The position numbers were made by a program, and so were the translations under genes. The notes below the pieces were generated by a model. It did no database searches, was not told the origin of the DNA, and saw nothing but the letters and a program-made list of their open reading frames with translations. Source: Pseudomonadales bacterium (lineage in GTDB: Bacteria; Pseudomonadota; Gammaproteobacteria; Pseudomonadales; Azotimanducaceae). From it: 64,000 bases of DNA. Each line of letters opens with the position of its first letter. The stretch's first letter is position 1. Of this stretch, positions 1 to 8,630 are shown piece after piece. The DNA lies in the NCBI GenBank assembly GCA_022825925.1, contig JAJDVW010000129.1, forward strand, positions 1 through 64,000, in the 5' to 3' direction.

Positions 1-1
1 C

Positions 2-358
2 CTCGCCCAGCACTCGGTCATCGCCGGCATCCTCGCCACCGTGGTGTTCCTGCTGGCGCTCGCCATCGGCCTCTGCATCTCCGAACTGCACATCCGCCTC
101 GCGCTCCACCGCCATCGGGAGTGGCTCGACCGGACGTATCGAGACCGCGAACTCGGCATCGCCCGCGACGACCGCCTGCGCTTCGAGAAGCAGCTTGCCG
201 CTACGCAGCGGCAACTTGTCGCGGTCAAGGGCCAGCGCGCCGAGTTCCGGCGTTCCCTGCGCCAGGTCACGCGGGAACGCGACCGGGCGCTGAAGGCCGC
301 CGCGGAAGCTGCGACCGCGCGCGATCCGCCAGGTTCTACGCTGTCCAGCGGCAGCTAG
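2..358 (+). CDS. Membrane-anchored coiled-coil protein, 5' end outside window
   Basis: The reading frame is open from the first bases of the window, so the start is probably missing; a GTG at 41 is the first internal candidate. What is visible is one hydrophobic segment (VFLLALAIGLCI) followed by a long charged helix rich in Arg, Glu, Gln and Lys with heptad-like spacing, ending in a short Ser/Gly tail. This one-TM plus coiled-coil layout resembles phage spanin i-subunits (Rz) and several small envelope proteins, but no diagnostic motif is present and neighbours give no help. Function is not assigned. Confidence 0.5.
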   Translation, partial: LAQHSVIAGILATVVFLLALAIGLCISELHIRLALHRHREWLDRTYRDRELGIARDDRLRFEKQLAATQRQLVAVKGQRAEFRRSLRQVTRERDRALKAAAEAATARDPPGSTLSSGS

Positions 359-433
359 CCGCGACCGCGCCCGAATCGCAGCTACCCGGCCCCGAGCCGC
401 AAGGCCGAAACACCGCCGCAGAACGTGCGCCGC

Positions 434-484
434 GCCCCGACGCTGTGGGACGGACTTGAAAGTCGCGTCCCACAGCGTCGGGGC
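434..484. repeat. Long perfect inverted repeat (hairpin)
   Basis: Arms of 19 nt, 434-452 (GCCCCGACGCTGTGGGACG) and 466-484, are exact reverse complements around a 13-nt centre that itself can pair GACT with AGTC around TGAA. The whole could form a stem of about 23 bp with one bulge. No T-run follows on either side, so it is not a canonical intrinsic terminator; it may still act as a bidirectional terminator, a REP-like element or a recombination remnant. Confidence 0.8.
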
Positions 485-698
485 TGGGTTCCCGCCGAAC
501 GGCGCAACATCTTGCACGCAGCCCTTCCGCGCACCTGTTTGCCACGCGCTCCGGACGTCTGTACAGTCCGCGCCAATCACCAAAACCGACCCTCTTCGAG
601 GGGCGTCAGACGCCGGGATCTGTGACCCGGACATGGAGTCCCCCACCAGGCAGAACAACGGGGAGAAGTTCCGAACGGAACCATCGATTCACAGCTCG

Positions 699-863
699 CC
701 GCGGGTGACCCAGCGGCCTGCATCGAATCGCCAGCAACCCCGGCTGACCAGAACGGGAGACGGCCTCACAAGGGCCGGCGTGCGCAGCGTACCGCGGGGA
801 ATCCAGCGGTGCGCTTCGATCCACAGCAGCCCCGGCTGACCGAAACGGGAGGCGCCCACAAGG
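699..863. repeat. Two diverged direct copies of a ~75-bp unit
   Basis: The segments around 699-775 and 791-863 share the order CGCGGG, CCAGCGG, CTTCGAT/ATCGAAT, CAGCA(A/G)CCCCGGCTGACC, (A)GAACGGGAG and CACAAGG. The shared 12-mer CCCCGGCTGACC lies at 738-749 and 830-841, giving a period of 92 bp. Copies differ by substitutions and small indels, so this is an old duplication. No coding or regulatory role is evident. Confidence 0.6.
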
Positions 864-1283
864 CGTTGCAGACGTTCCACTGGCCAAACGGAACCGCCGC
901 CCGCGACAACGGCAAGCGCGAGATCAGTGCCGGCGCCGTCCGCGAGGACGAAACAGGGTGCGAACAGGATGACCGGAGTAGTTACCCGCGATTCCGCTCA
1001 GCACCGACCGATCGCAAGCATCGGTCGAATGCGAGGTTTTCTTACACCACAGTCCGAACGCTTGCCCACACAGACGACTAGGCTGGTTTCCCTCGTCGTC
1101 CACTTGCCTCAGGCCCCAGGTCGGGCACTCAGACCCCGCCACCCCGGCATGGCATCGTCTCGGTCAAGCATGCAGTCCTGCCACTCCGGTTCGGGTGACA
1201 TCGCCCCGGCCTCGTCCTGCGGCAGCCTCCTAACTGATGACGTGCTGCCCGACCGCGCTTCGATCTTGAACCAGCAACCATGC

Positions 1284-1302
1284 TGCATGACAATGACATG
1301 CA
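1284..1302. promoter_or_regulatory. Candidate operator for the RelB/YafQ pair
   Basis: TGCATG at 1284-1289 and CATGCA at 1297-1302 form an inverted repeat with a 7-bp spacer, 28 bp before the likely antitoxin start. RelB/DinJ antitoxins repress their own promoters by binding such palindromes through a ribbon-helix-helix domain, so an autoregulatory operator is a reasonable guess. Confidence 0.35.
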
Positions 1303-1330
1303 ACACCTCGACCACAATGGAACGACCAGC

Positions 1331-1591
1331 ATGGCGAACCATCTTGTCCAGGCCCGCATCGACCGCGAGGTCAAGGAAGAGGCCGCTACCGTGCTCGCGG
1401 CAATGGGGCTCACCGTCTCCGACGCAGTGCGCCTCCTACTTACCCGCGTCGCCCGCGAAAAGGCACTCCCTTTCGCCCCCCTCGTACCCAACGACGAGAC
1501 CATCGCCGCCATGAAGGAAGCGCGGGCCGGCGACCTGCCGAGGTTCAAGGACGTCGACAGTCTGCTCGACGACCTGCATGCGGACGATTGA
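1331..1591 (+). CDS. RelB/DinJ-family antitoxin
   Basis: An 86-residue protein beginning MANHLVQARID. The N-terminal strand followed by VKEEAATVLAAMGLTVSDAV and a second helix RLLLTRVAREKALPF is the ribbon-helix-helix signature of DinJ/RelB antitoxins, which dimerise on DNA and wrap the partner toxin with the C-terminal tail. The ATG at 1331 was chosen because the family starts at this point; an upstream in-frame ATG at 1280 would add 17 residues lying across the operator-like palindrome. The 3' end overlaps the toxin gene by 14 bp, implying translational coupling. It should neutralise the downstream YafQ-type RNase and repress the operon. Confidence 0.9.
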   Translation: MANHLVQARIDREVKEEAATVLAAMGLTVSDAVRLLLTRVAREKALPFAPLVPNDETIAAMKEARAGDLPRFKDVDSLLDDLHADD

Positions 1592-1859
1592 ACGGACGAG
1601 CCGGTTCAAGCGCGATTACAGACGCGAGTCCCGAGGTCGTCACCGGAACGACCTGGATGAACGGCTCACCGTCATCGTGAACGCCCTCGCCTACGACATC
1701 CCCCTCGACCAGCGCCACCACGATCACGCGCTGAGCGGTTCCTGGAGCGAGTTCCGCGACTGCCACATCTGGCCGGATCTGGTCCTTATCTACGAGAAGC
1801 CCGACGCCGGGACACTGCGACTCGTACGCATCGGGTCACACGCCGAACTGGGTCTCTGA
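1578..1859 (+). CDS. yafQ: YafQ-family toxin (ribosome-dependent mRNA endonuclease)
   Basis: A 93-residue RelE-superfamily toxin. It aligns along its whole length with E. coli YafQ: the central segment DHALSGSWSEFRDCHIWPD, then LVLIYEK and a C-terminal GSHAELG. The His and Asp residues that form the YafQ active site (H and D of the HALSGSW..RDCHI..D segment and the His near the C-terminus) are all present, so it looks functional. YafQ cleaves mRNA in the ribosomal A site. Start ATG lies inside the antitoxin gene (14-bp overlap), the standard arrangement for this pair. Confidence 0.92.
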   Translation: MRTIERTSRFKRDYRRESRGRHRNDLDERLTVIVNALAYDIPLDQRHHDHALSGSWSEFRDCHIWPDLVLIYEKPDAGTLRLVRIGSHAELGL

Positions 1860-1881
1860 ACGTGGCGTCGTCGTCAGCCGC

Positions 1882-4800
1882 ATGGCCACGGTCTGTACCC
1901 GGTCGACCGATGCGGCCAGCCACGTGCGGGCAAACTCGCGAGGCGCACCCACCCCCGGCCGACGACCGGCTCCAGAGTCGATGAGGGTCGGCCGTTGGGA
2001 AGATCCCAAGGCCGTCGGTGCCCGTCTCGCATCGCACCGCCTTGCCGGACTGCTGTCCATCGACCTCGAAGGCGCGACAACCATCTCCGCCATAGGCGCC
2101 ATTGGCACGGATCGCGCGAACACCTTTGCCTGGAAGGGCGGTAACCGAGGACTCGACAAAGCCCTCGCCGACCTGGAAGAGTTCGCGCGAGGTGCCTCCT
2201 GCCTGGTCGGCCACAACATCATCGAACACGACCTGCCGCTTCTCGCCAAGCACGCGCCGGATCTGGAGCTATTGCATCTCCCCGCCATCGACACGCTCTA
2301 CCTCAGTCCCCTTGCCCGTCCGGAGAATCCGTACCATCACCTCGTCAAACAACACCACGAGCCGGGCCTCGCGAGGACGCAAGTCAACGACCCGCTGCTC
2401 GACTCCGAGCTGACGCTCGAACTCCTCGCCGACATCGTCGACGACCTGAAAGGCAAAGACAGCGACTTCCTCTTGGCTTGGCACGCCCTCCTTGCGGCAG
2501 GGGCCAAAGCTCACGCTTTCGATGCGCTATTCCGGACTGTTCGCACCGTCGACTCGGCACCGCCACTTCCGCAAGCCCTCCCCGTAATCGAACGTCGGCT
2601 GACCGATTTCGGGTGCCGGAACCAAGCCGCGTCCATCATCCACGATGCTCCTTCGGACCCCCTTCCCCTGGCCTACCTCTTGGCGTGGCTGCCTGTCGCC
2701 GGCGGCAATTCCGTCATCCCGCCATACGTCGAGAAGCGCTTCTCCCCGAGCCTTCTAGCTGTGAGGTTGCGCGACTCGCACTGCGGCGACAGCAGTTGTC
2801 CATGGTGCTCCGAACGCCTGGATCCAGTGAAGGCGCTTGGACGATGGTTCGGCCACTGGTTCGAACACCACTCTCCCGCCTTTCGCACGAACCGCGAGGG
2901 CGAGAGCCTCCAGCGACTCATCATCGAACGCCACCTCGCACGCGCCCACGTCCTGGGCATTCTCCCAACGGGAACGGGCAAGTCGCTTTGCTACCAGCTT
3001 CCGGCGCTGATGCGCTACGAGGCCAGCGGCGCGCTGACAGTCGTGATCTCGCCGCTGGTGGCGTTGATGGCCGACCAGGTCGCGGCCATGCAACGCGACA
3101 GGATCGTGTGCGCCGTGACCATCAATGGCCTCCTGTCGTGGCCAGAACGCGCCGACGCGCTCGCGCGCATCCGTTTCGGCGACGCCGGCATCGTTCTCGT
3201 CGCGCCGGAGCAGTTGCGCAACCCGACGTTTCGCAGTGCCCTGGCCGGAAGGCGGATCGGCGCATGGGTGATCGACGAGGCGCACTGTCTGTCGAAGTGG
3301 GGTCACGACTTCCGTCCCGACTACCGCTACGTCGCCCGCTACATCGCCGAGCACCACGGGGACCAGGCCGCCCCGATCCTTTGTCTCACCGCCACGGCCA
3401 AGCACGACGTCATCGACGAGATACGCGGCTACTTCGATGAAAGGCTGCGGGCTCGGCTGGAAGTGATCGACGGCGGCGCGGAGCGGACCAACCTCGACTT
3501 CGTGGTCATGCCCACCACGCCCGCCCAGCGCGTCGAACATATTCATCGCGCGATCGAGGACGCGCTCGACACCTCGGAGTCCGGCGGTGCCATCGTGTAC
3601 TGCGCCACGAAGAGGAGCACCGAAGAGACCGCGCAGGCTCTTGCGGAGCGAGGAATACGAACGGAACACTTTCACTCGGGCCTATCGCCCGAACGCAAAC
3701 GGGAGGTCCAGCGCGGCTTTCACGAAGGCGACATCGACGTGGTCGTCGCGACCAACGCATTCGGCATGGGTATCGACAAGCCGAACGTGCGCACCGTGAT
3801 CCACGCCGAGATCCCCGGGTCGCTCGAGAGCTACCTTCAGGAGGCGGGCCGCGCGGGCCGCGACGGCAAGGAAGCCCATTGCCTGCTGCTGTTCGCCGAC
3901 GACGATCCGGAGAAGCAGTTCTCGCTCACCGCGCGGTCACGCCTTGAGCGCCGCGACATCCAGGCCGTGCTACGCGCCCTGCGCCGCCTCGACAGTCGCC
4001 GGCGGCGGCACAGCGAGCAGATGGAGGACGCCGTCGTCGCGACCGCCGGAGAGATCCTCATCGAAGACGCCGATGGCGAATTCACACGCGACAGCGCCAC
4101 CGACGACGACCGCGTGCGGACCGCGATCGCTTGGCTGGAGGAGGCGAGACTCGCCCAGCGCGACGAGAACTACACGCGCGTCTTCCCTTCCTCCCTGCGC
4201 GTCAAGACCCTCGCCGAAGCCAGCGAGATCATCGAACGCGAAGGCTCTAACAGGCGTATCCGGGAAGATGTCCGCAAGCGGATGTCCACAGTGGTCCGCA
4301 TCCTGACGCATGCCGATCCCGACTCGGGTATCACGACGGACGAATTGATGGCGGAGTGCGGATGCTCGCTGCCCCAGCTTCGTGCCGTGTTCAGCGCGTT
4401 GGAATCCATCGGCGTCGCAACCAACGACATGCGCATCACCGTCTACGTCCACGTGGCCGTCGAGAACGCATCCGAGCGGCGCCTAACGTCGGCTCGGGAG
4501 CTAGAGACCGCGCTCATCGGTGCACTTCGCGAAGAAGCCCCGGATCAGGAGACTGACCAGTGGACCCGCCTCGGACTCCGCCAACTCGCACAGCGCCTGC
4601 GCGAGAGGGAGATTGAGAACCCTCTTCCGGAACTCCTCGTCCGGATTCTGCGCGGTCTCGCCGCCGACGGCCGGGACGAACCAGGTGCGCTCCGCAGTCT
4701 TGAGGTCCGAACCCGAGACATGGACACTGCGGTTGTCCGGCTGCGACGGCCCTGGAACAGCATCGAACGGCTCGCCAGGCTCCGCCGCGACGGCGCTGTC

Positions 4801-7227
4801 CGCCTGCTCGCCCATCTCGTCGACAAGGTCCCGGCCGGGGTCCGTGGTGTAGACCTGCTCGTCGAGACGACCTACGGCGAACTCGAGCGCGCCGTCAAGG
4901 CGGACATGGTGCTGACCGCCGAGTTGAAGCAACACAACACCCAGGGACTCGTCGACCGCGCCCTGCTCTGGATGCACGAGCAGGAAATCCTCACCCTCAA
5001 CCGGGGACTGACCGTCTTCCGACCCGCCATGACCCTCAAGGTGACCCGCGACGGCCGGACATTCAGAGTCGCGGACTTCAATCCGTTGCGTCAGCACTAC
5101 GCCGAACAGACTGCGCAGGTTCATGTGGTCGCCGAGTACGCCCGCCTCGGCATGGCGGACATCGGCCTTGCCCTGAGGTTGGCCATGGACTACTTCGAAC
5201 TGGACAGCGAGTCGTTCGTCGCTAGGTGGTTCAAGGGCAAGGAGTCCACCCTCCGCCGCGACACTCTCCCGAACCACTACGACGAGATCGTGACCCAGCT
5301 CGCCAACCGCAGCCAGGAGCGGATTGTCGCGGACGACCGGGAGCGAACCAACGTACTGGTTCTCGCAGGCCCCGGCTCGGGAAAGACGCGGGTGTTGGTG
5401 CACCGTATCGCCTACCTGATCCGCGTCCGGCGAGAGAATCCGAGGGGAATACTCGCCCTCACCTACAATCGCCATGCCGCCGTGCAGGCTCGCCGACGGC
5501 TCCACGACCTGATCGGTTCCGATGCCCGCGGCGTGAACGTCATGACGTGCCATGCGCTCGCCATGCGCGTTCTCGGCATCTCCTTCGCGGACACGGCCGC
5601 CGACCCCAGCGATGCCATATTCGAGGACATGCTGCGCCAGGCCGCGCGGGCTCTCAGGGCGGACGGCGACGCGTCCACCACTGTCAGCCGCGACCAGATG
5701 ATCGGGAGACTCGCGTGGATTCTCGTGGACGAGTACCAGGACATTGGAGAACCCGAGTTCGAGCTCATCTCCGCCCTGGCTGGCCGGACGCTGGCCGAGG
5801 ACGACGCCAGACTCAACCTGTTCGCTGTCGGAGACGACGATCAGAACGTCTACAGCTGGAAGGGCGCCTCCGTGCGGTTCATCCGCCGTTTCGAAGTCGA
5901 CTACCACGCCAGTCTGGACTATCTGGTCGAGAACTACCGATCTACCGGCAACATCATCGAGGCTGCCAACTGCTGTATCGACGGTGCCACGGATCGACTG
6001 AAACGTGATCACGCGATACGGATGAACCGAGGTCGACACGATGAGCCGCCTGGCGGGCGCTGGACCACGCTCGACCACGTCGCGCAAGGGAAGGTCCAGA
6101 TCCTGCGCGCGACAGGCGGTCAACTCTCCCAAGCCATCATTGCCGTAGACGAACTCAGACGCCTCGCGGCGCTCGATCCGCAGTGGGAGTGGGATCGCTG
6201 CGCCGTCATTGCGAGGAACTGGACCGACCTCGAACCGGTCGCAAGCGTCTGTGTCCAACGCGGCATCCCTTTCCAGAGCGCGCAGGAGGAACTGGGATCT
6301 TTCTGGCGTGCCCGCGAAACGCAATCTCTGCTCAGTGGACTCGAGACCGCCGGACCCACCACCACGAGACGTGCCATCGAACAACACCTGCAGCGCCCAA
6401 GGTCCGGTCTATGGGGGCGGCTTCTTGTCCAAGCGATGGAAGAGTTATTGCTTGAGGAACCGGATGCTAGCGTGCTTCCAGCCGCCTACGTTCGGGACTG
6501 GCTAGGCGAATGGAGCCGTGACGTGCGTCGTCGGCAGCAGGGACTGCTTCTCACGTCCGCCCACCGCGCGAAGGGTCTTGAGTTCGACCACGTCGTGATG
6601 CTCGACGGCAAATGGAACGCGACCAATCCGCACGAGGACGAAGAGGCACCGCGCCGCCTCTACTACGTCGCAATGACCCGCGCGAGGGAAACACTCGCCC
6701 TAGTCGATCTGGACGATCACAGCAAGCGCGCCTCCGACGATCCACCACTCGCAGCGCCCAGTCGACAGCGGGCCGCTACCCTAATCCAGCCGCTCAAGGC
6801 CCGTCCGTGCACACTGGAACGCCAGGCACCGTCTCCCGACACAACCGATCCGCGCCTCCACGACAAGACAGTCGTCTGTACGCTGGGCGACGTCTTCATG
6901 GACTTTGCTGGACGATCGTCCGCCGATGACGAAACGCACCGAGCGATATCCGCGCTCAACCCGGGTGACGCATTGTCACTTACCCACCAGAACGCTCGAT
7001 GGAAGGTGCTCGACAGGAATCGGCACGAAGTCGGACGCATGAGAGCCGACTGGGACGTCCCGAACGGAATGGAAGTCGTCGAGGCGACCGTCCACGGGGT
7101 GTTTGTCCGTTGGCTCAAGGACGTCAAGGACGACCGCTACGCCCGATACCTACAGGCAAACACTTGGGAGGTGGTTATACCTAAGCTCACACTTTCGTCG
7201 CGACCCATCAACAAGCGCGCTCATTGA
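1882..7227 (+). CDS. Exonuclease-RecQ-UvrD tripartite helicase
   Basis: A 1781-residue multidomain enzyme. Residues about 55-220 resemble a DnaQ-type DEDD 3'-5' exonuclease (SIDLEGA, then LVGHNIIEHDLPLL, then a late NDPLLDSELTLELL). Residues about 335-700 are a RecQ-type superfamily 2 helicase: Walker A GTGKSLCYQLPALM near 360, DEAH box VIDEAHCLSKWGHDF near 463, FGMGIDKPNVRTVIH, and QEAGRAGRDG near 650. After a winged-helix-like linker, residues about 1155-1620 are a UvrD/PcrA superfamily 1 helicase: AGPGSGKTRVLVHRI near 1163, VDEYQDIGEPEFEL near 1282, GDDDQNVYSWKGA near 1317, SAHRAKGLEFDHVV, VAMTRARETLA. The ATG at 1981 is an alternative start and would leave the exonuclease intact. It converges on the McrBC-like operon and probably acts in DNA processing or defence. 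Confidence 0.9.
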   Translation: MATVCTRSTDAASHVRANSRGAPTPGRRPAPESMRVGRWEDPKAVGARLASHRLAGLLSIDLEGATTISAIGAIGTDRANTFAWKGGNRGLDKALADLEEFARGASCLVGHNIIEHDLPLLAKHAPDLELLHLPAIDTLYLSPLARPENPYHHLVKQHHEPGLARTQVNDPLLDSELTLELLADIVDDLKGKDSDFLLAWHALLAAGAKAHAFDALFRTVRTVDSAPPLPQALPVIERRLTDFGCRNQAASIIHDAPSDPLPLAYLLAWLPVAGGNSVIPPYVEKRFSPSLLAVRLRDSHCGDSSCPWCSERLDPVKALGRWFGHWFEHHSPAFRTNREGESLQRLIIERHLARAHVLGILPTGTGKSLCYQLPALMRYEASGALTVVISPLVALMADQVAAMQRDRIVCAVTINGLLSWPERADALARIRFGDAGIVLVAPEQLRNPTFRSALAGRRIGAWVIDEAHCLSKWGHDFRPDYRYVARYIAEHHGDQAAPILCLTATAKHDVIDEIRGYFDERLRARLEVIDGGAERTNLDFVVMPTTPAQRVEHIHRAIEDALDTSESGGAIVYCATKRSTEETAQALAERGIRTEHFHSGLSPERKREVQRGFHEGDIDVVVATNAFGMGIDKPNVRTVIHAEIPGSLESYLQEAGRAGRDGKEAHCLLLFADDDPEKQFSLTARSRLERRDIQAVLRALRRLDSRRRRHSEQMEDAVVATAGEILIEDADGEFTRDSATDDDRVRTAIAWLEEARLAQRDENYTRVFPSSLRVKTLAEASEIIEREGSNRRIREDVRKRMSTVVRILTHADPDSGITTDELMAECGCSLPQLRAVFSALESIGVATNDMRITVYVHVAVENASERRLTSARELETALIGALREEAPDQETDQWTRLGLRQLAQRLREREIENPLPELLVRILRGLAADGRDEPGALRSLEVRTRDMDTAVVRLRRPWNSIERLARLRRDGAVRLLAHLVDKVPAGVRGVDLLVETTYGELERAVKADMVLTAELKQHNTQGLVDRALLWMHEQEILTLNRGLTVFRPAMTLKVTRDGRTFRVADFNPLRQHYAEQTAQVHVVAEYARLGMADIGLALRLAMDYFELDSESFVARWFKGKESTLRRDTLPNHYDEIVTQLANRSQERIVADDRERTNVLVLAGPGSGKTRVLVHRIAYLIRVRRENPRGILALTYNRHAAVQARRRLHDLIGSDARGVNVMTCHALAMRVLGISFADTAADPSDAIFEDMLRQAARALRADGDASTTVSRDQMIGRLAWILVDEYQDIGEPEFELISALAGRTLAEDDARLNLFAVGDDDQNVYSWKGASVRFIRRFEVDYHASLDYLVENYRSTGNIIEAANCCIDGATDRLKRDHAIRMNRGRHDEPPGGRWTTLDHVAQGKVQILRATGGQLSQAIIAVDELRRLAALDPQWEWDRCAVIARNWTDLEPVASVCVQRGIPFQSAQEELGSFWRARETQSLLSGLETAGPTTTRRAIEQHLQRPRSGLWGRLLVQAMEELLLEEPDASVLPAAYVRDWLGEWSRDVRRRQQGLLLTSAHRAKGLEFDHVVMLDGKWNATNPHEDEEAPRRLYYVAMTRARETLALVDLDDHSKRASDDPPLAAPSRQRAATLIQPLKARPCTLERQAPSPDTTDPRLHDKTVVCTLGDVFMDFAGRSSADDETHRAISALNPGDALSLTHQNARWKVLDRNRHEVGRMRADWDVPNGMEVVEATVHGVFVRWLKDVKDDRYARYLQANTWEVVIPKLTLSSRPINKRAH

Positions 7228-7325
7228 CTATCGACGACGCTGTGCATGCGCGTCGGTGCGATGAATCCGGCGAGTGTACCAACCGTGGCTGCTTGCCTCA
7301 CCAAGGAAGAACTCGGCCAGTCAGA

Positions 7326-8630
7326 TCAGTTTATCTCGCTCAGTGATTCATCCAACCTGCCGCTAAGCGCACCTTGTGCAAGCCACTCCGATACAAGCGT
7401 GTCCATCCGGCCACCGAACGCACATATCGTTGGATTATCCACATGGGCGCCTACCAGCACGATCCGATCATCCTTGTCGGCAACGACCTCGGTGAAAAGG
7501 TCTGTATTGGATAAGAAGCAGAGCGCGCCGCAGAACGGTGTCGTCTGAAAGAGAGTTCTGAAGTTCTCCAGATAGCCAAGCATCTTATAGGTTTCCTCGG
7601 ATCTCGTCGGGTTCCGGACCTCACGACGCTTCGCGTCGATCACGAGGCGTCGGCCGTCACTGCCTATGACGGTGATGTCGGGAATTCCGACAAGCGGATT
7701 TTGAGAGTGGACATACTGCCACCTCGCCGCCGTGGTCGGCAGCGCCTTTTGAAACCAGATATTCGACGTGTAGCCTTCATGGTCCATGAGGCAAATGGGA
7801 CCACTGGAGCGCTCTGAAAGCGGTCGCGGGCCGTCAACGATCACCGCCCCGCAACGGCGGAAGGACTCCATCACCTGATGGAGGCACCATATCTCAAACA
7901 CCCTGTCGCAGAAAAAGTCGCCCGGAGGAAAAGCCAGGAGCAAATCTACTAGGTCTTCCAGCTCATCCGGGTCGCTGCGAGATGCATCGAACAACCATTG
8001 ATCGTACCACTCGAGAAATCGGCCATAGGCAGGCTCGTTGCCCGTCTGCCGTTTCCTTAGGCGATGCTCTGCCTCCCGATGAAGCCGCGCAGCGGTTAGC
8101 TTTGGAGTGAAGCTGTCCCAGGGTTCCGAATGCAACTGCTCTCGCCCCCAACGCATCAAACTGATGCAATAGCTCCGTTCAGCACTAGCGTCGAGATCTC
8201 CCGACACACTGAGACGCCGGACGAGCTGTCGGAGCGTATCAACGACGAGCTGATTTTCCGGCGTGCTCGCTGTCGCTTCTCCGATCAGCACCGGAAACGT
8301 TCGGGGCCAGGACAGGTTCGTCCAGCGCCGGTTAAGGTAGAGCTGAATGTCGAGGCGCCCGGAGATCGTCCCCTTCGATTCAGCCCGCACGATTTCTGAC
8401 GATTGGGAATATCCCCTCTTGATCCTCTCGATGATCGGCTTCAGTTCCATGCCGCACGCCAAGGCGTGCCTCATCCTGAGCACGCCTGCAAACTCCTCGT
8501 ACTCATCGACCTCTTCGTTTCCTACTTCGATTCTCGCCGCCTCAAGAACCACTTGTTCGGAATAGAAATAGGACGACAGCAAAGGCAGCGCCTCGCGAAT
8601 AAAACGCCGAATCGAATCCGCTTCATTCAA
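7326..8630 (-). CDS. McrC-like PD-(D/E)XK nuclease subunit
   Basis: A 434-residue protein, last gene of a five-gene operon. The C-terminal half carries a PD-(D/E)XK core: GIPDITVIGSDGRRLVIDAKR near residues 310-330, with the metal-binding Asp, then Asp and Lys of the DAK signature. The N-terminal half resembles McrC/DUF2357 proteins, including a segment RLDIQLYLNRR and ENQLVVDTLRQL. McrC is the nuclease recruited by the McrB motor ring. The likely start is TTG at 8630, whose TTGAATGA overlaps the upstream gene's stop by 8 bp, so the two are translationally coupled. No other start in frame fits better. Confidence 0.8.
   Translation of the reverse strand: MNEADSIRRFIREALPLLSSYFYSEQVVLEAARIEVGNEEVDEYEEFAGVLRMRHALACGMELKPIIERIKRGYSQSSEIVRAESKGTISGRLDIQLYLNRRWTNLSWPRTFPVLIGEATASTPENQLVVDTLRQLVRRLSVSGDLDASAERSYCISLMRWGREQLHSEPWDSFTPKLTAARLHREAEHRLRKRQTGNEPAYGRFLEWYDQWLFDASRSDPDELEDLVDLLLAFPPGDFFCDRVFEIWCLHQVMESFRRCGAVIVDGPRPLSERSSGPICLMDHEGYTSNIWFQKALPTTAARWQYVHSQNPLVGIPDITVIGSDGRRLVIDAKRREVRNPTRSEETYKMLGYLENFRTLFQTTPFCGALCFLSNTDLFTEVVADKDDRIVLVGAHVDNPTICAFGGRMDTLVSEWLAQGALSGRLDESLSEIN

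Larger units (their letters stand above)
359..1283. other. Gene-poor stretch with repeats
   Basis: About 0.9 kb with no recognisable gene. Short open frames here show no family motif and no good ribosome binding site. The stretch holds a perfect 19-bp inverted repeat (434-484) and two diverged copies of a roughly 75-bp sequence with a 92-bp period (about 699-863), listed separately. Confidence 0.6.

Noticed and set aside
4501-6387. A 628-codon antisense frame over the helicase
   Set aside because: No motif; the sense strand has complete helicase motifs over the same bases.
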